From Lolium rigidum (Eukaryota; Streptophyta; Magnoliopsida; Poales; Poaceae): DNA of 64,000 nucleotides. Positions 1 through 11,800 of this stretch are shown piece by piece. The position numbers and the translations under genes were made by a program. Where the stretch lies: NCBI RefSeq assembly GCF_022539505.1, contig NC_061510.1:36233047-36297046 (forward strand). The letters run 5' to 3'. Position 1 is the stretch's first letter. Each line of letters starts with the position of its first letter. The notes below the pieces were generated by a model. The model saw nothing but the letters and a program-made list of their open reading frames with translations. It was not told the origin of the DNA and made no database searches.

Positions 1-1693
1 CCAAAGACGACAGGTTATGTTGGCCGACACCAACCAAATACAGCCAAAACAACTTGAGTTTGCCATTGCCAACCACGAGAGGTTGGTAATTTTTGTTGCC
101 AGTTTCATGCTCCGAAGCAGGTGGAAAACGGACCACCTGGCCTGCTAGAATCTCGACAGGCAGACGCTAATCTCTCCAAGAAACTGAAAAATAATCGTTT
201 TTCTTCTTTTCAACTTTGGAATCTTCCTTTCTTTTTTGGAGGAAACTTTGGTGTCTTCCTTGAAACTGCGTCAGGCACTTCACGAGAGGTAGCCTTTCTC
301 CGCAAAGCGACGGCGAGGAGAGATCCAGCGTGATCTTGTCCTTGTACACGGGTGCAAAAGGTGTCTCGTCTTTTTCAGTCTCTGTAATTGGACGGCTGGA
401 TATGTTTGCGTGGAGGAGATCCGACGGCGCCGTCCAGACGCATACAACACACGGGGGTGTTATCTGTTGGTGAATTGTCTCGCAAGTACGTCGCCATGTC
501 CACATGCTTATCAAAATTCAGAGGTGCAGTTTACAGGTTTGCTAGCAGCGCAGGCAGGAATCAGGGGAAATTTCCTCTGTTTTGTCTGTACCAGGTGCTG
601 TCGAAAACAGATTGCCGACACGTGGCTGCAAAACGAATCACGCCAGGGGACTAGAGACACAAAGGAATCGCAATACTGAATTGTTTAATGATTTTATTTA
701 TATTTATAGTATCTGGGAAGAATCACTTTTCGAAATGTTAAACAAGATTACAGCACACGTATTCAGGGCTGACCTTTTTTAGATGATATTCAGAGCCGAC
801 CTGGTTTGGTTTATAGCGACTAGCGACTACAAGATAAGAAGCCTTCTTCGTGATGGAGTTACCACTCTACCCGCCAGGACTAAAATCTTTCATGCTCAAG
901 ATTATAAAAAAATTAATACGTACACTTTACTAGAACATCAGCAAAACATTGTATTTCACAATTACAAATATTGTATTGTATTGTATATGCATAGTCATTT
1001 TCTTGGTACAAAGGATTTTCTTTGGCCAAGATCAATTAGCGCTCAGTTATCTTTCATTGGTCTTCTTAGGTAACTATGGTGGATATTAGCCCGCCAAAAC
1101 TATTTTCGTTGAAAAGAAACAATGGCTACATACTAAATATGGAAAAGGAAAGGAAGGGAAACCCGGAAATCTTCCAAACTCTTACACAACAACCAAATGC
1201 AAGCCTTATATTTTCTACCAACACCACATCGACAGTCTCGAATGTGCAGAAAGATGTGTGGTTGGATCGGTGGAAGGGAATCCCGTGGCCCTGACAAAGC
1301 ACATAGATTCATCTCCCGCTTGCCTTGCCAACATTATAGACCAGGCAACACTGGAACCCATTGACATCGTCAAAGGCCTCCTACAGTTAACCAAGGTGGC
1401 ATGACGACACCGAGAGCCGTCAATACTATTGGAGGGCAATGTCCCATCGAGATAACAACCACATGTCTTGTCCTCGAGCTCAAGAGTCGTCACCAAAAGA
1501 GCAAAATTGAGCACCATGCGAGGTTGCAAGAGTTTTGGATGACATCGAACGCTCGATCAATCGGGATTTCACTACCCACATGAACATCTCTCTTGGTGGC
1601 AGAGAACACGGCTAGCTAGAGTAGATGTCACGCGGTCGCATAACGGTGAAGACGATGTGGCAGAGCCAATCCCGCGCAAAAGCATGTCGGTCA
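1..1693. other. Intergenic, nothing recognised
   Basis: No reading frame here has a recognisable domain, and no splice-linked exon chain, tRNA or clear repeat end was seen. The short open frames on both strands have no consistent composition and no family resemblance that I can name. Confidence 0.5.
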
Positions 1694-1980
1694 AGTTGAA
1701 TATAAATATATTGCCTAGTCCATTTCCATAAGTTTGAATTTCTTGGAATAGTTGGCTAGAGCATAAATCATAATATATGGTATCAAACCAAGAGGTTTCA
1801 AGACCCTCCTTACGCAGTATTAAACAACAAACAAAAGATTTTGTGATCTGCATCAAGCACACTCTAAGAACTAAAATAGCCCAGGCGTTAGAGAGAGTGT
1901 TAAATATAAATATAGAACATGGTCCATTTTCATCAGTTCAAATTTTTTAAATAGTTGTCTAGTCTTGTGCACCAGTCTTA
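1694..1980 (+). mobile_element. TRIM (terminal-repeat retrotransposon in miniature)
   Basis: Two related repeats of about 80 bp flank only about 125 bp. The left one (about 1694-1773) starts agttgaatataaatata and the right one (1898 to about 1980) starts tgttaaatataaatata. Both then carry a 'cctagtcc/atggtcc ... cat-agttt/cagttc' core and a 'gttggctag/gttgtctag' tail. Just inside the left repeat, 1778-1790 reads tggtatcaaacca, a close match to the initiator-methionine tRNA primer-binding site (TGGTATCAGAGCC). A purine-rich gagagag stretch (1891-1897) precedes the right repeat like a polypurine tract. There is no coding capacity, so the element would depend on other retrotransposons. The two LTRs have diverged, so the copy is old. 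Confidence 0.7.
1778..1790 (+). promoter_or_regulatory. Primer-binding site of the TRIM element (tRNA-iMet type)
   Basis: The sequence tggtatcaaacca lies four bases after the left LTR. It matches the 3' end complement of initiator tRNA-Met except for two positions. This supports calling 1694-1980 a retroelement rather than a chance repeat pair. Confidence 0.6.
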
Positions 1981-2169
1981 TATATGTCATGGAGGACGAG
2001 CACGGCGCGCCCAGAGACTTAAGGAGCACCCATGCATCATCCCAACTGAAATTCGGACTTTGGGTGGGGCAACCACGAATTTGGTCAGCACTTTCAACTC
2101 TCGTGCAAATGGAGGCAACACTTCCCCATAAACTACAATTTTCCCAAAGGCTGTGCCATAATTACATTA

Positions 2170-2453
2170 GAGCAAGTACAATAGAGTCCAGTCAGCTGAC
2201 TATAAGACATTAAATAATATATTTTAGATGAGTTGGAGGAGAGAGAAGAGGAGAGAGAAGGGAGGTGGGCTACTATGCAATAGCCAGCTCTTGCACGTGC
2301 TTCTAGGCACCTTGTGAGAGTGAAAGGTGGGCCATATATTAGTAAAGTACTACATTTTTATAGCCAACTATTGTACATGTTAGCTATATGATGACTACAA
2401 ATGATATGACATCTTGTTATAGCCAACAGTTGGCTATACTATTGGAATTGCTC
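2170..2453. mobile_element. Tourist-type (PIF/Harbinger) MITE
   Basis: The 284-bp element starts gagcaagtacaatag and ends ctattggaattgctc, which are imperfect terminal inverted repeats. It is flanked on both sides by TTA (2167-2169 and 2454-2456), the three-base target duplication typical of PIF/Harbinger elements. The interior is AT-rich and non-coding, with internal inverted copies of 'tagccaac'. Confidence 0.85.
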
Positions 2454-2836
2454 TTACTCAACTATTATTGGTCGGTCATTGGTTAGTAGGGAAATTGAAC
2501 AGAAGGAGAGACCATTGTGTTCACAGCTTCATGATATCGTAAAAGAAAACAAAACTTGATGGGTGCCGAGAAGTCCACATCTGATGCAGTACTACCGTTA
2601 CAGTGAGTGTATGTTGATCCAAAGGCATTATTGACACCACAAAGAAAGCCTGACAAAAAGGTGAGCACTGGAGCAGGCCACATCTCAGGGAGCACTGTAG
2701 TGAGTCATTTTCTCTATTCTCATCTTTTTTTTCCTGGGATTTCTTTTCTTTTGAAACTAGCCAGCACTGTAGTGGTTTCTTTTTTTAGGGGAAGCTAGCA
2801 CTGTAGTGGTAGTACTGAGCAAGGAAAGCACCACGT
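2454..2836. other. Intergenic, nothing recognised
   Basis: AT-rich sequence with a locally repeated 'cactgtagtgg/gtag' motif. No gene or element end was recognised. Confidence 0.4.
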
Positions 2837-4071
2837 GGTGGTTAGGATCACGCGACATTCCTCTCTCCTTTCCCCAACCCGCTGCTACAGTATCTGAGAG
2901 CCGATCCCCAATCGTCGGGCCAACCCGAGGCCGTTCTTGACGGCTCCGCCGGTCGAGACGTGCTGAGGGAAGGCTGCGGTCTCTGTAGTGTATATACTAG
3001 GTGTAATTTTGGCCTCTGTGCTGGCGTTATGCCGGGCGGAGCTCGCTGGTCGTCTCGGGCCAGATCCGGCGACTGCTGCCGTTCTTCTTCCTCATCGTCC
3101 TCTTAGGAGGGGCGTGGTTGGAGTTTGGAAGCTGCTCTGTGTGCCCAGTAGTGGAGGTTGCGGTCTAGATCCGAGCCGCCGGATCTCGACCAGGTTAGGG
3201 CTGCTGCAAGCTCTCTCTCTACTCCGGTGGTCGGAGGGAGAGGTGGCAAGGAGCGGCGCCGCCTTCGGCAATAAAGCTGCGGCGGCAGGTTCTTCCCTCT
3301 TCCTCGACAGCGATGGTGAAGTTCCCCTGGTCGGCCGTGGAGGCGAGGTGGGGTATCTTGGCGGAGCTGTAAGGTACGCCTCTGTTTTTGCTCCTGGCCG
3401 GCCGTGGTGGCGAGGAGGAGCTGGAGCATGGCGCGCTGATGTTGGATCGAGAGAGAGGACCCTGTCATCTCTGTCGATGCGGCCGTTGGCTGGTGGTGGC
3501 TAGGTTGCGGCTTCTTCTTCCTTGCCATGGTGGCAAGAAGAAGGGCGGTGGTGAGGCACTCCCTGTCCGTCTTCATCGACTGATGCCTGAAGAGTGCTAG
3601 GGAGACTTTGTGCAAGATCTCCCTCGAGCTAATCACGTGGTGTCTTCCAGCGGCGCCACGATCTTTGGCCGCACGAGCGGCCCAACTTCAACCTCCAAGA
3701 CGGAGGCTCAGTGCTCGGTTCGTCGGAGCTCGTCGTCTCTCCACTGCCAAGTGGTTCGTCCCCGGAGGAGGAGACGCGACCGGTGAATCAACAACATCGC
3801 CGGAAGCATGCTATCGAGCATCTTCGCATCGCATCTCGACGACAACGTCTCGAGATCGCCGGCGACTGGTGGTGGATGCGCCCAGGGACCTGCTTGCGTT
3901 TTGGGTTTTTGTCTCAGGGTGTTGTATGCAAATTCGGAGGGCCTTTCTTCAAATTTTGGTTTATCTGTGCAAAAGATGCCAGATGACCTCCTTGTAAATC
4001 TGTACCCGCCACGTGTGACGTAATGCAATCTCCAGGGCCTTCCAGGCCCTTCCCTTGTTCAAAAAAAAAAA
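2837..4071 (+). mobile_element. Poly(A)-tailed retroposon (LINE-like, non-coding)
   Basis: About 1.2 kb of GC-rich sequence ends in eleven A residues (4061-4071) after ...cccttgttc. The bases just left of the element (aagcaccacgt, about 2826-2836) recur right after the tail as aagcaccatgt (10 of 11 match, overlapping the tail by one or two A), which fits a LINE-type target duplication. Long open frames exist, for example 2988-3503 (+), but they are low-complexity GC-rich translations without a domain. I therefore read this as a non-autonomous or 5'-truncated retroposon and not a gene. Size and layout resemble the minus-strand element at 29004-30252, though I cannot align the two. Confidence 0.55.
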
Positions 4072-5343
4072 GCACCATGTTTAACTGCTATTTCCCAGAA
4101 ACACAGCAAAATCAGTCGACAATATGCATGCATGATATCATCCCACGCGTTTTTGCATCTTTTTTGTTGCTGAAACATCATGCATACGCGTTTTGTGCTC
4201 CTGCTCTCCAAGCTCGTAAAAGTTTCTTGGATACGAAGAAACGGCACAGTCACAGAATCACTCTCCATCAGTTGGCCGCCACACACGTCTCACGCGCAAT
4301 TCAGATCGATCGACAGCATCCACCATCGGGGTCACGGTTTCGTCCGTGGCTACTTGGCAAATCACATGCACCACCGGATTGTCAAGCTAGGGGAATAACT
4401 GCTACAACTACCCTTTGGGACACCAGCCCGTGTATAGTAAGAGTATCTAGCTTGGTGGGGAAGTTGGGCTGCCATGCATGCCTTGTTTTGTTTTGGAAAG
4501 ATGCATTGTCATGTCTTGTGTTTTGCAGTTCCCTTGTTTTACATTGGTTTTGTTTTCAAAATTGTATGCTTTGCTCTTGCAAGTTTTAGCGAAGTTCTTA
4601 CGGTGTAAAGATGCCCGACATTAAAAGGACTCCGACAACTACAATATGCATACACACATGAAAGCCGGCACACTCATTGGAACTTCCTAACATCACTGAC
4701 CTTCTCGAAGGCGGCCCAACCACGTGGCGTGCCATTTTTTTTCCTTTGATAGGAGTTCGTTGAAAAGCTCCACTACCACTTACTGTTTAACAAAACCGCA
4801 ACCCAGATATTGTTCTTCTACTATAATTATTGGACGCTCTATCTAGTCATGGAAGCACCGATGTGTGGTTTTCATGGGAAGAAGAAGGGAATGAGAGTGC
4901 TCAACGCTACGGTAATGGTGGACACCCCAACTAGTCCTAATGGTCGACCTTCCCCTTCTAGTGAATTTATTTTTCTTTGCTTAAATTAGAGAATGGGGAT
5001 ATCCATATATCCCACTTTCTAGTATTGTGTTTCTTTGTTTTCCTTTAAAATTAATAACATCTTGTGTATCTTTCACAACAATTCAGAAGAATTAGATGAG
5101 TAAATTTTAGTAACAAAAGGGGTATTTGTTCAAGAGACAGGCTAAATCTAATATATTATGCAAAATATTTTTTTAGAAAAGGGGATCCAAGGCCTCTGTG
5201 CACATATTAATCTAAAATAATATATATATGTATGTGTGAATGAAAAAATACATACTTACCCCTTTTTGAAGATCCTCTCTAATTTAGTGCTTTTTAGGTG
5301 TGGATATATAGAAAAAATATATAATATACATTCAGTACAATGG
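4072..5343. other. Intergenic, nothing recognised
   Basis: No domain-bearing frame, RNA gene or element end was recognised. The missing 5' exons of the downstream SGR6-like gene were looked for here and not seen. Confidence 0.45.
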
Positions 5344-5442
5344 TACTCCATCCGTTCCAAATTAGTTGCCGCATCGTTGGTCAGATTTGGTCTACATACA
5401 CACATTTTGGTTTGTAGTTTCGCTCGTTTTCGAAGAAAAACC
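5344..5442 (+). mobile_element. Stowaway MITE 5' end, cut by the assembly gap
   Basis: Position 5344 begins tactccatccgttcc, the usual TA + CTCCCTCCGTT terminal repeat of grass Stowaway (Tc1/mariner) MITEs. The element runs into the run of N. Its other end is not visible. Confidence 0.65.
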
Positions 5443-5542
5443 NNNNNNNNNNNNNNNNNNNNNNNNNNNNNNNNNNNNNNNNNNNNNNNNNNNNNNNNNN
5501 NNNNNNNNNNNNNNNNNNNNNNNNNNNNNNNNNNNNNNNNNN
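5443..5542. other. Assembly gap (100 N)
   Basis: Exactly 100 N, the size usually used for a gap of unknown length. It lies just upstream of the first visible exon of the HEAT-repeat gene, so the real missing sequence may be much larger and probably holds the gene's start. Confidence 0.99.
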
Positions 5543-5815
5543 AGATATTCTTGTAGCCAATTTTCATGTTAATTCAGGAATAGTGTTCTATTAATGCTCT
5601 GGTTAACATCAGCTTTGGCAAATTTGTATGTCAGAAGTCTTTTACTCTTCCAAAGTCTATATTGCTAAGGACAGCCCACTTCTGTCTTAAATGACCACCT
5701 AAGGAGAACTTGTACTTTTAAGGGCAGACTGTTTGTTTTGTGTCAGTCTGCTATTGCTCTTTATAGTGCCATAATGATATGTATTCTCATAAGTGTTGAC
5801 CTAACTTGTTTGTAG

Positions 5816-8800
5816 ATGATGGGGGAGATATTTCTTTACTTCTCTGGACCAACTTCTGCTCTGCCAGCCATGTTACAGATACTTGCAGATTTCGCATCCG
5901 CTGAAGGTTAAACACATTTTTTAGTTTACTTTCCACCTTAATTGTTGGACCACTGAATTTGCAACTTGTTATTGTTTATTTGAAGCCTTGCAGTTCACTC
6001 CACGATTAAAGGATGTACTTCTGCGCGTTTTACCTATCCTAGGAAGTGTACGAGATGGCCAACGACCTGTGTTTGCAAATGGTACTCCTTTTGCAATATC
6101 TTCCAATCATCAGCCTATGTTCTGTTTTTTACTCATATATTTCTGGAAATTTAAAAGGGTACACATCCTGGCTGTATTTATTGATACCATGTTTTCCTTC
6201 TGCTCGCAGCATTTAAGTGCTGGTGTCAGGCTGCATGGTTGTATATAGGAGATGCCTCGTCAGGGCTTCCTTTTGACGACGATGTTATGTAAGTTCTCAA
6301 TTTGAGAAAGATCATTTTCTATCTATTTTAGTTGAGGTAATAGAAGCTGGTTTGTCATCTGTGCAATATTACATCGTCAGGTCCTTCATGAATTCAGTAT
6401 TTGAATTACTTCTAAAAGTATGGACAGGCTCCCGTGATCTAAAGGTACACATGTTTGTTGTTTGTTGCTATTTACACCCCTTTCAATAGTATAGTGTGTC
6501 AACCTGATAAGAGTGTGTTCAGTAGAAAAACTAGACCTACAGAAATGACTTTGTTACAGTTTTCAGAAAGTCTACCTGCCAATAAAACTGGTACATAATA
6601 ATATTTTGTAATGGCTCAATAAGTTCTGATCCACCATCATAAAGGCTATTGGGTTATTAACGGTATGTTCTAATTAGCACCACAATGCACTCAGATTAAA
6701 CGGTCGGACAGAATAGCATGCCAAATCATATGGTGACTGTTTGGTAACACCTGCTAATGCATCAAGTGAGAACTTTCCTTGCGGAGAGATTATCATTCGT
6801 CGCCTGCAAGGAAGACAGTCAACAAATTGTGCCCATAGGTGCAGACCAGATGGTTGCTATGCATTCTGTATCAATCAGATGGTTGGCGTTGTGAGTTAAT
6901 TGTCTCCTATTTCATGTGAGAGTTCTTACCAGATAAGGGCACCGACACCAAATTTCTATGATCAATCTTTGGAGTCCCTTGCACAATGGACCTTTTCCGA
7001 TCTGTCTCTCTTTCTCTCTAGAATATTGCAATTTTGCTATGGTAAGCCGGGATCTTAGTGGCTTACAGACACTGCTGTTGTAGCAATGAAGTATATGTAG
7101 CTTTTATATGAATAAACAACATTTCCTTACTGTTCTAGTGAATGCCCCTGCAAACACAAGTGAATCTTTTATACTTGTGACCTGGCGAGCCTGGTATGCT
7201 CGTAATGAAGTGACTCATTCTAAACCCCTCCCCACGATCGAAGGATCAAAACGCTTCCTTACTGCTTATGTGAAGTTGTTCCATGATGTTAAAAAGATAT
7301 CGACTGATGATATCATCAAAGGGAAGTCGGCCGTGGTGGTGGACCCATCTGCTTCTCATACTGTAAGATTGAAAAAACCCTGCTAAAGTCGATGGAAAAG
7401 GCCCTCTCCAGGCTGGGTTAAACTGAACTTTGATGGCTCAGTTAAGATGGAGAACGGCTCAGCGGGAGCTTGCATGATTCTCCGCAATGAAAATGGTGGA
7501 ATCGTTTTTTCGGCATGTTGTCAGCTTGTTAACTGCTTGGTTCCCCTTGAGGCTGAAGCGAGGGCGTGTGAAGAAGGGTTGAAGCTGGCCCTACAATTAT
7601 CCGATAAGCAGATCATCATGGAGTCTGATTGTGCAGGTTTAGTGACGGCAGTGCTGGAGAAAGGCCAAGATCGCTCTTACTTAACGCAGATTATCTCTGA
7701 GATCAAGTTTTTAATGCAGGGTACTAGAGTTATTTCCTTTGTAAAAGTAGATCGGACGCAAAATAGGGTTAGTCACTGCCTTGCTAATTTGGCAAGAGCA
7801 CATTCTAGAACTATGGTTTGGCTAGGTGCAGGACCTGAATGTGTTCATCGGGCTCTTGACTTAGACCTTCTTGTAAGCCCCGATGCGTAATATATCTTCT
7901 TTTACCTGCAAAAAAAAAAGAATAAACAACATTTCCTGATCAATTTAATTTCTAAGAACTGTCCACTGTGTTGTCAACATTTCTATCAGGTCCGGTTGTC
8001 TTCTGTGGAAGCTTTGGGAGAAATGGTTGGCCTGGTCACTAGGTCACAGTTGAAATCAGCTCTGCCAAGGATTATACCAGCAATGTTGGACCTGTATGTT
8101 TTTTTTCTCATATATTTAGTGAACAAGTCGCAGAATTCTCTCAGATATTTATTTACTTTGAACTTTTGCCCATGTAGATGTAAGAAAGACCAAGAAGTTG
8201 CTTTTACCGCAGCTCACAGTCTTCATAACCTTCTCAATGTGTCATTACTGTCAGAAAGTGGCCCTCCTTTACTTGAGTTTGAGGTAACTTAAGATTATTC
8301 TTAAAGCATTATATGTTTACTCAAAATACATAGATATGCATATGCTGTATGTTTCTTATTAGAATTCAGAATTATGATTAGTTGATAACAATCGTGCAAA
8401 TTTTATCCGACACTTCAGTGTGTCATTTTTTTCTGTATAAACCATGTTCCATGAGGAAACATCTGGCACATAAGTTGTCAACTTCTTTTAGGACATTATT
8501 TGATATGAATCGGCATTATATATACATAAAAACACATGCATCATGTACTCCTATCATATATGAGTTGAGACAATAGATGTGGTAGACAGGACACATTGTT
8601 GTTTTTCTGACATCTTACATATATGTGATGCCAAAGCATGATAACTCGCAGTCTGTTATTTATTGTGTTGCAGGAGCTAAATGTTGTCCTAATTACTCTT
8701 CTTCCTTTAGCATCTTTCAACAACAGCAAAGATGAACGCTTGTATGTTTCAAAGGGATTGAAGGTGCATCTTATCTTAAAATCTTTTCCTTTACAATCAC

Positions 8801-11800
8801 TTTGGTTGCATCGAGATATCTGTTAATTCTGCACCCTCTAGGGGATCATTCCAAATCCATGCTGCCACAGTGCGACTTGGCAAATAGAAGTAATGACCAA
8901 GCCGCTCATGCAGTCGAGTTTTTTCACTCAAGTAAAGAACCTAAGAAAAGTTGCCGTTTCTTAGGCTTATAGTTTTGGATAGACCACTAACATTTAATAA
9001 AAAAAATTCTGGAAGATCCCTGTGCTATTTATTACCTCTGAAGCAAAGTTGTTTTTTGATTTCTGTTGCTCTATACTGGAAGAATGCATACAAATATTTA
9101 CTGCACATGTGCTAATGTTTACATGCTTGTAGACATACAATGAACTCCAGCATTGTTTCTTGGTAATTGGATTGGCATATCCTGAGGATCTGTGCTTGTT
9201 CCTGCTAAGTGTAAGTATGGAGTTGACCAATTTCTACTTCCTACACATCCCAATAACTCAAAATTCATTCTGAAAGAGTTCACATAGGTAGCTTATATAG
9301 ACCATTTCTGTTGTCTTCCTTTGCCTTATAGAAATGCAGGTCAAAAGATGAAGCATCCATTGTTGGGGCACTTGGAACAATAAAACATCTACTGCCTAGG
9401 TCCCCTCCCCCCCCCCCTCTGTTTGGTTGAGAACTATTTGCAACAAGGTCTATAACCTATCCGTACAGGTTATTGGAATCATGGCATACTAAGCAAACAT
9501 TATTGGTTGAAATAGTCAAATCACTTTTAGAGGAGCAGAGCTTGGGTATTCGGATGGCACTAGCTGAGGTATTCCATATTAACTTTAGTCTTAGTTATGT
9601 CAATATTTAATACATATAGCAGTTTATTTTGTTTAATGCATCATACATGCATTAAACATTTTTTTGCCTGTACAGATAATAATACTAGTTCAATCATGTA
9701 CAGCTGATTGTTGTTATGGCTTCACATTGCTACTTGAGTGGGCATCCTGCTGAGCTTGCGGTTGAGTTTTTGGTGCGGCATAGTGCTATAACTGACGATG
9801 ATCTAAATGATCTCAACACTCTGAAAAATGAGTACTTCAAGGACAAAAGATTTGAGGTTTAACTAATCCTAGACTATGCACAGTTTACTAACAGGATGCC
9901 AACTACTTCAGGATGATTTATCTTATAATTTCATGTATCAGATGAAAATGAGTCTTGCTGGTCTATCTGATCTAAGAGCTGTATGTGAAAAGGGTCTACT
10001 TTTACTAGCAATTACCATTCCTGAAATGGAGGTAAAGTAGAAACATGATGTTGTTCTTTAATCTTTACTTTGTGTCCATCTAATTAGCTTTAGCTTATGT
10101 AACTAGAATAACAAATATTTTTTCCGTTTTGTGAGTAATGCATTTTACATTTTATTATTTCCAGCTTGTTCTATGGCCATTTCTCTTGCAGCTGATAATC
10201 CCAAAGAAGTATACAGGTGCAGTAGCTACGGTGAGCGCTCTTAAGTTATTCTCTACACCATTGATATTTGTCAAAGCAATGGATCTAGTTGGTTATATTT
10301 GTAGTATGTTTTTAAATTGAATTCTCACTTTTAATCAGGTTTATGATATTAGTATATTACTTACTGATTACGATGGGGATATTGCAGGTCTGCAAATGCA
10401 TAACTGAATTGTGTAGGCATAAATTGTCGCAGACAAACCCACTATATACTGAATTTAATGCCTCAAATGAAATGCCAAGTCCCGAGGTAGTTTTTGCTTG
10501 ATATCAGATGTCATTTAATTTCTCATCCGTAGGTACTTATTTCTCATAGCTATATCGATTATGCAGGATCTGTTTGCTCGTTTGCTGGTGCTTCTGCATA
10601 ATCCACTTGCTAGGGGGCAACTTGCTACTCAGATCCTGACGGTTTGTCTTTAACTAATTAAATTTTCACTGCTTGTTTTGAGCTAGTCTTTTTTGGTTAT
10701 CTGATCTGACTTTATGCTCATCTATTTATCCCTTGTTTGGTCTAGCTATCCCAGAAACGTGAATACTTTTCATCTTAGAGATCATGTGTCACATTGAGAT
10801 TCTTCTATCTTTTGATGGTGAATTATCATAAACTTTATGTTGTAATGGATTAATTATACATGGAATATTAGACATTGACTTGCTTAATATTTTTTAAAAG
10901 GTTATATCATACTAGTTCTCTTTGTTGTCAACTGGGATATCTTTCATCATCCCATGCCAATAGGCTGCCTGATACTATTTAGGCTGTCTGATACTGTTTG
11001 CTTTCTTTTGGTATCTAGATTTGTTCCGCAGCATTGGGTACCTTATTTTCATTACAACTGAAGTACTGTACTGTTGCAGTGACTGATTACCTTGTTTTCA
11101 TTACAAGTGAAGTACTGTACCATATCAATAACTGATTATAGCTTTGTTTATTCTCATATCGTGCTATTGAAGCTGTCACTGGTTAAGAACTAAACTCTTT
11201 GGGGTCTCTTTCGATCATTGTTTGATGTTTGAATTTTAGAAAAACGTCAAACGTTGTTTATTTGAAGTCGCCATTGTCCTCATTACCTTTGGTTTATGTA
11301 GGTGCTGTGCTACTTAGGTTCACTTTTCCCGAGGAACCTTTCTTTATTTTGGGAAGATGAGGTACAGCCCCTTCATCTAGTGTTATTAGTAGTTGAAAAT
11401 TGCATTCCCATTCCAGTTTTTTGTTAGTAAACCAGCTTTGTATTTTTTGTTCTAAATTAAGAATTAATTATGTAGGACTAGGAGTAAGTTATATATTTTC
11501 TGCTCATCTTTCTGCATTATTAATGCCTCAGAGCTGTTCTTAATTTTTATGTTAATCCCCATTTAGAAAATGTGCCACTGTCCATCCTGGCTGTTTCCTA
11601 GATCAGTGTGATGCTTGTCCTGTGCGTGGTTTCTTTGTACAATGCACTGAACCATGTAACTTTTGTGATGATTCACTTAACATCGAGAGGTTTGGTAGTG
11701 AAATTTCTGCTTGTCATGTTGAAGTGGCTTACAAAATGCATATTTTGGCAAGTATTAGGTCCCTAAGATGAAAGCTTACATCAGTGACCCTGAAGATCTT

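Noticed and set aside
2988..3503. 171-codon plus-strand frame as a gene
   Set aside because: Low-complexity GC-rich translation with no domain. It lies inside a poly(A)-tailed retroposon, and overlapping frames of similar length exist on the other strand.
5236..5572. Open frames crossing the N run
   Set aside because: They are open only because N codons are not stops. The visible parts are a MITE end and AT-rich sequence.
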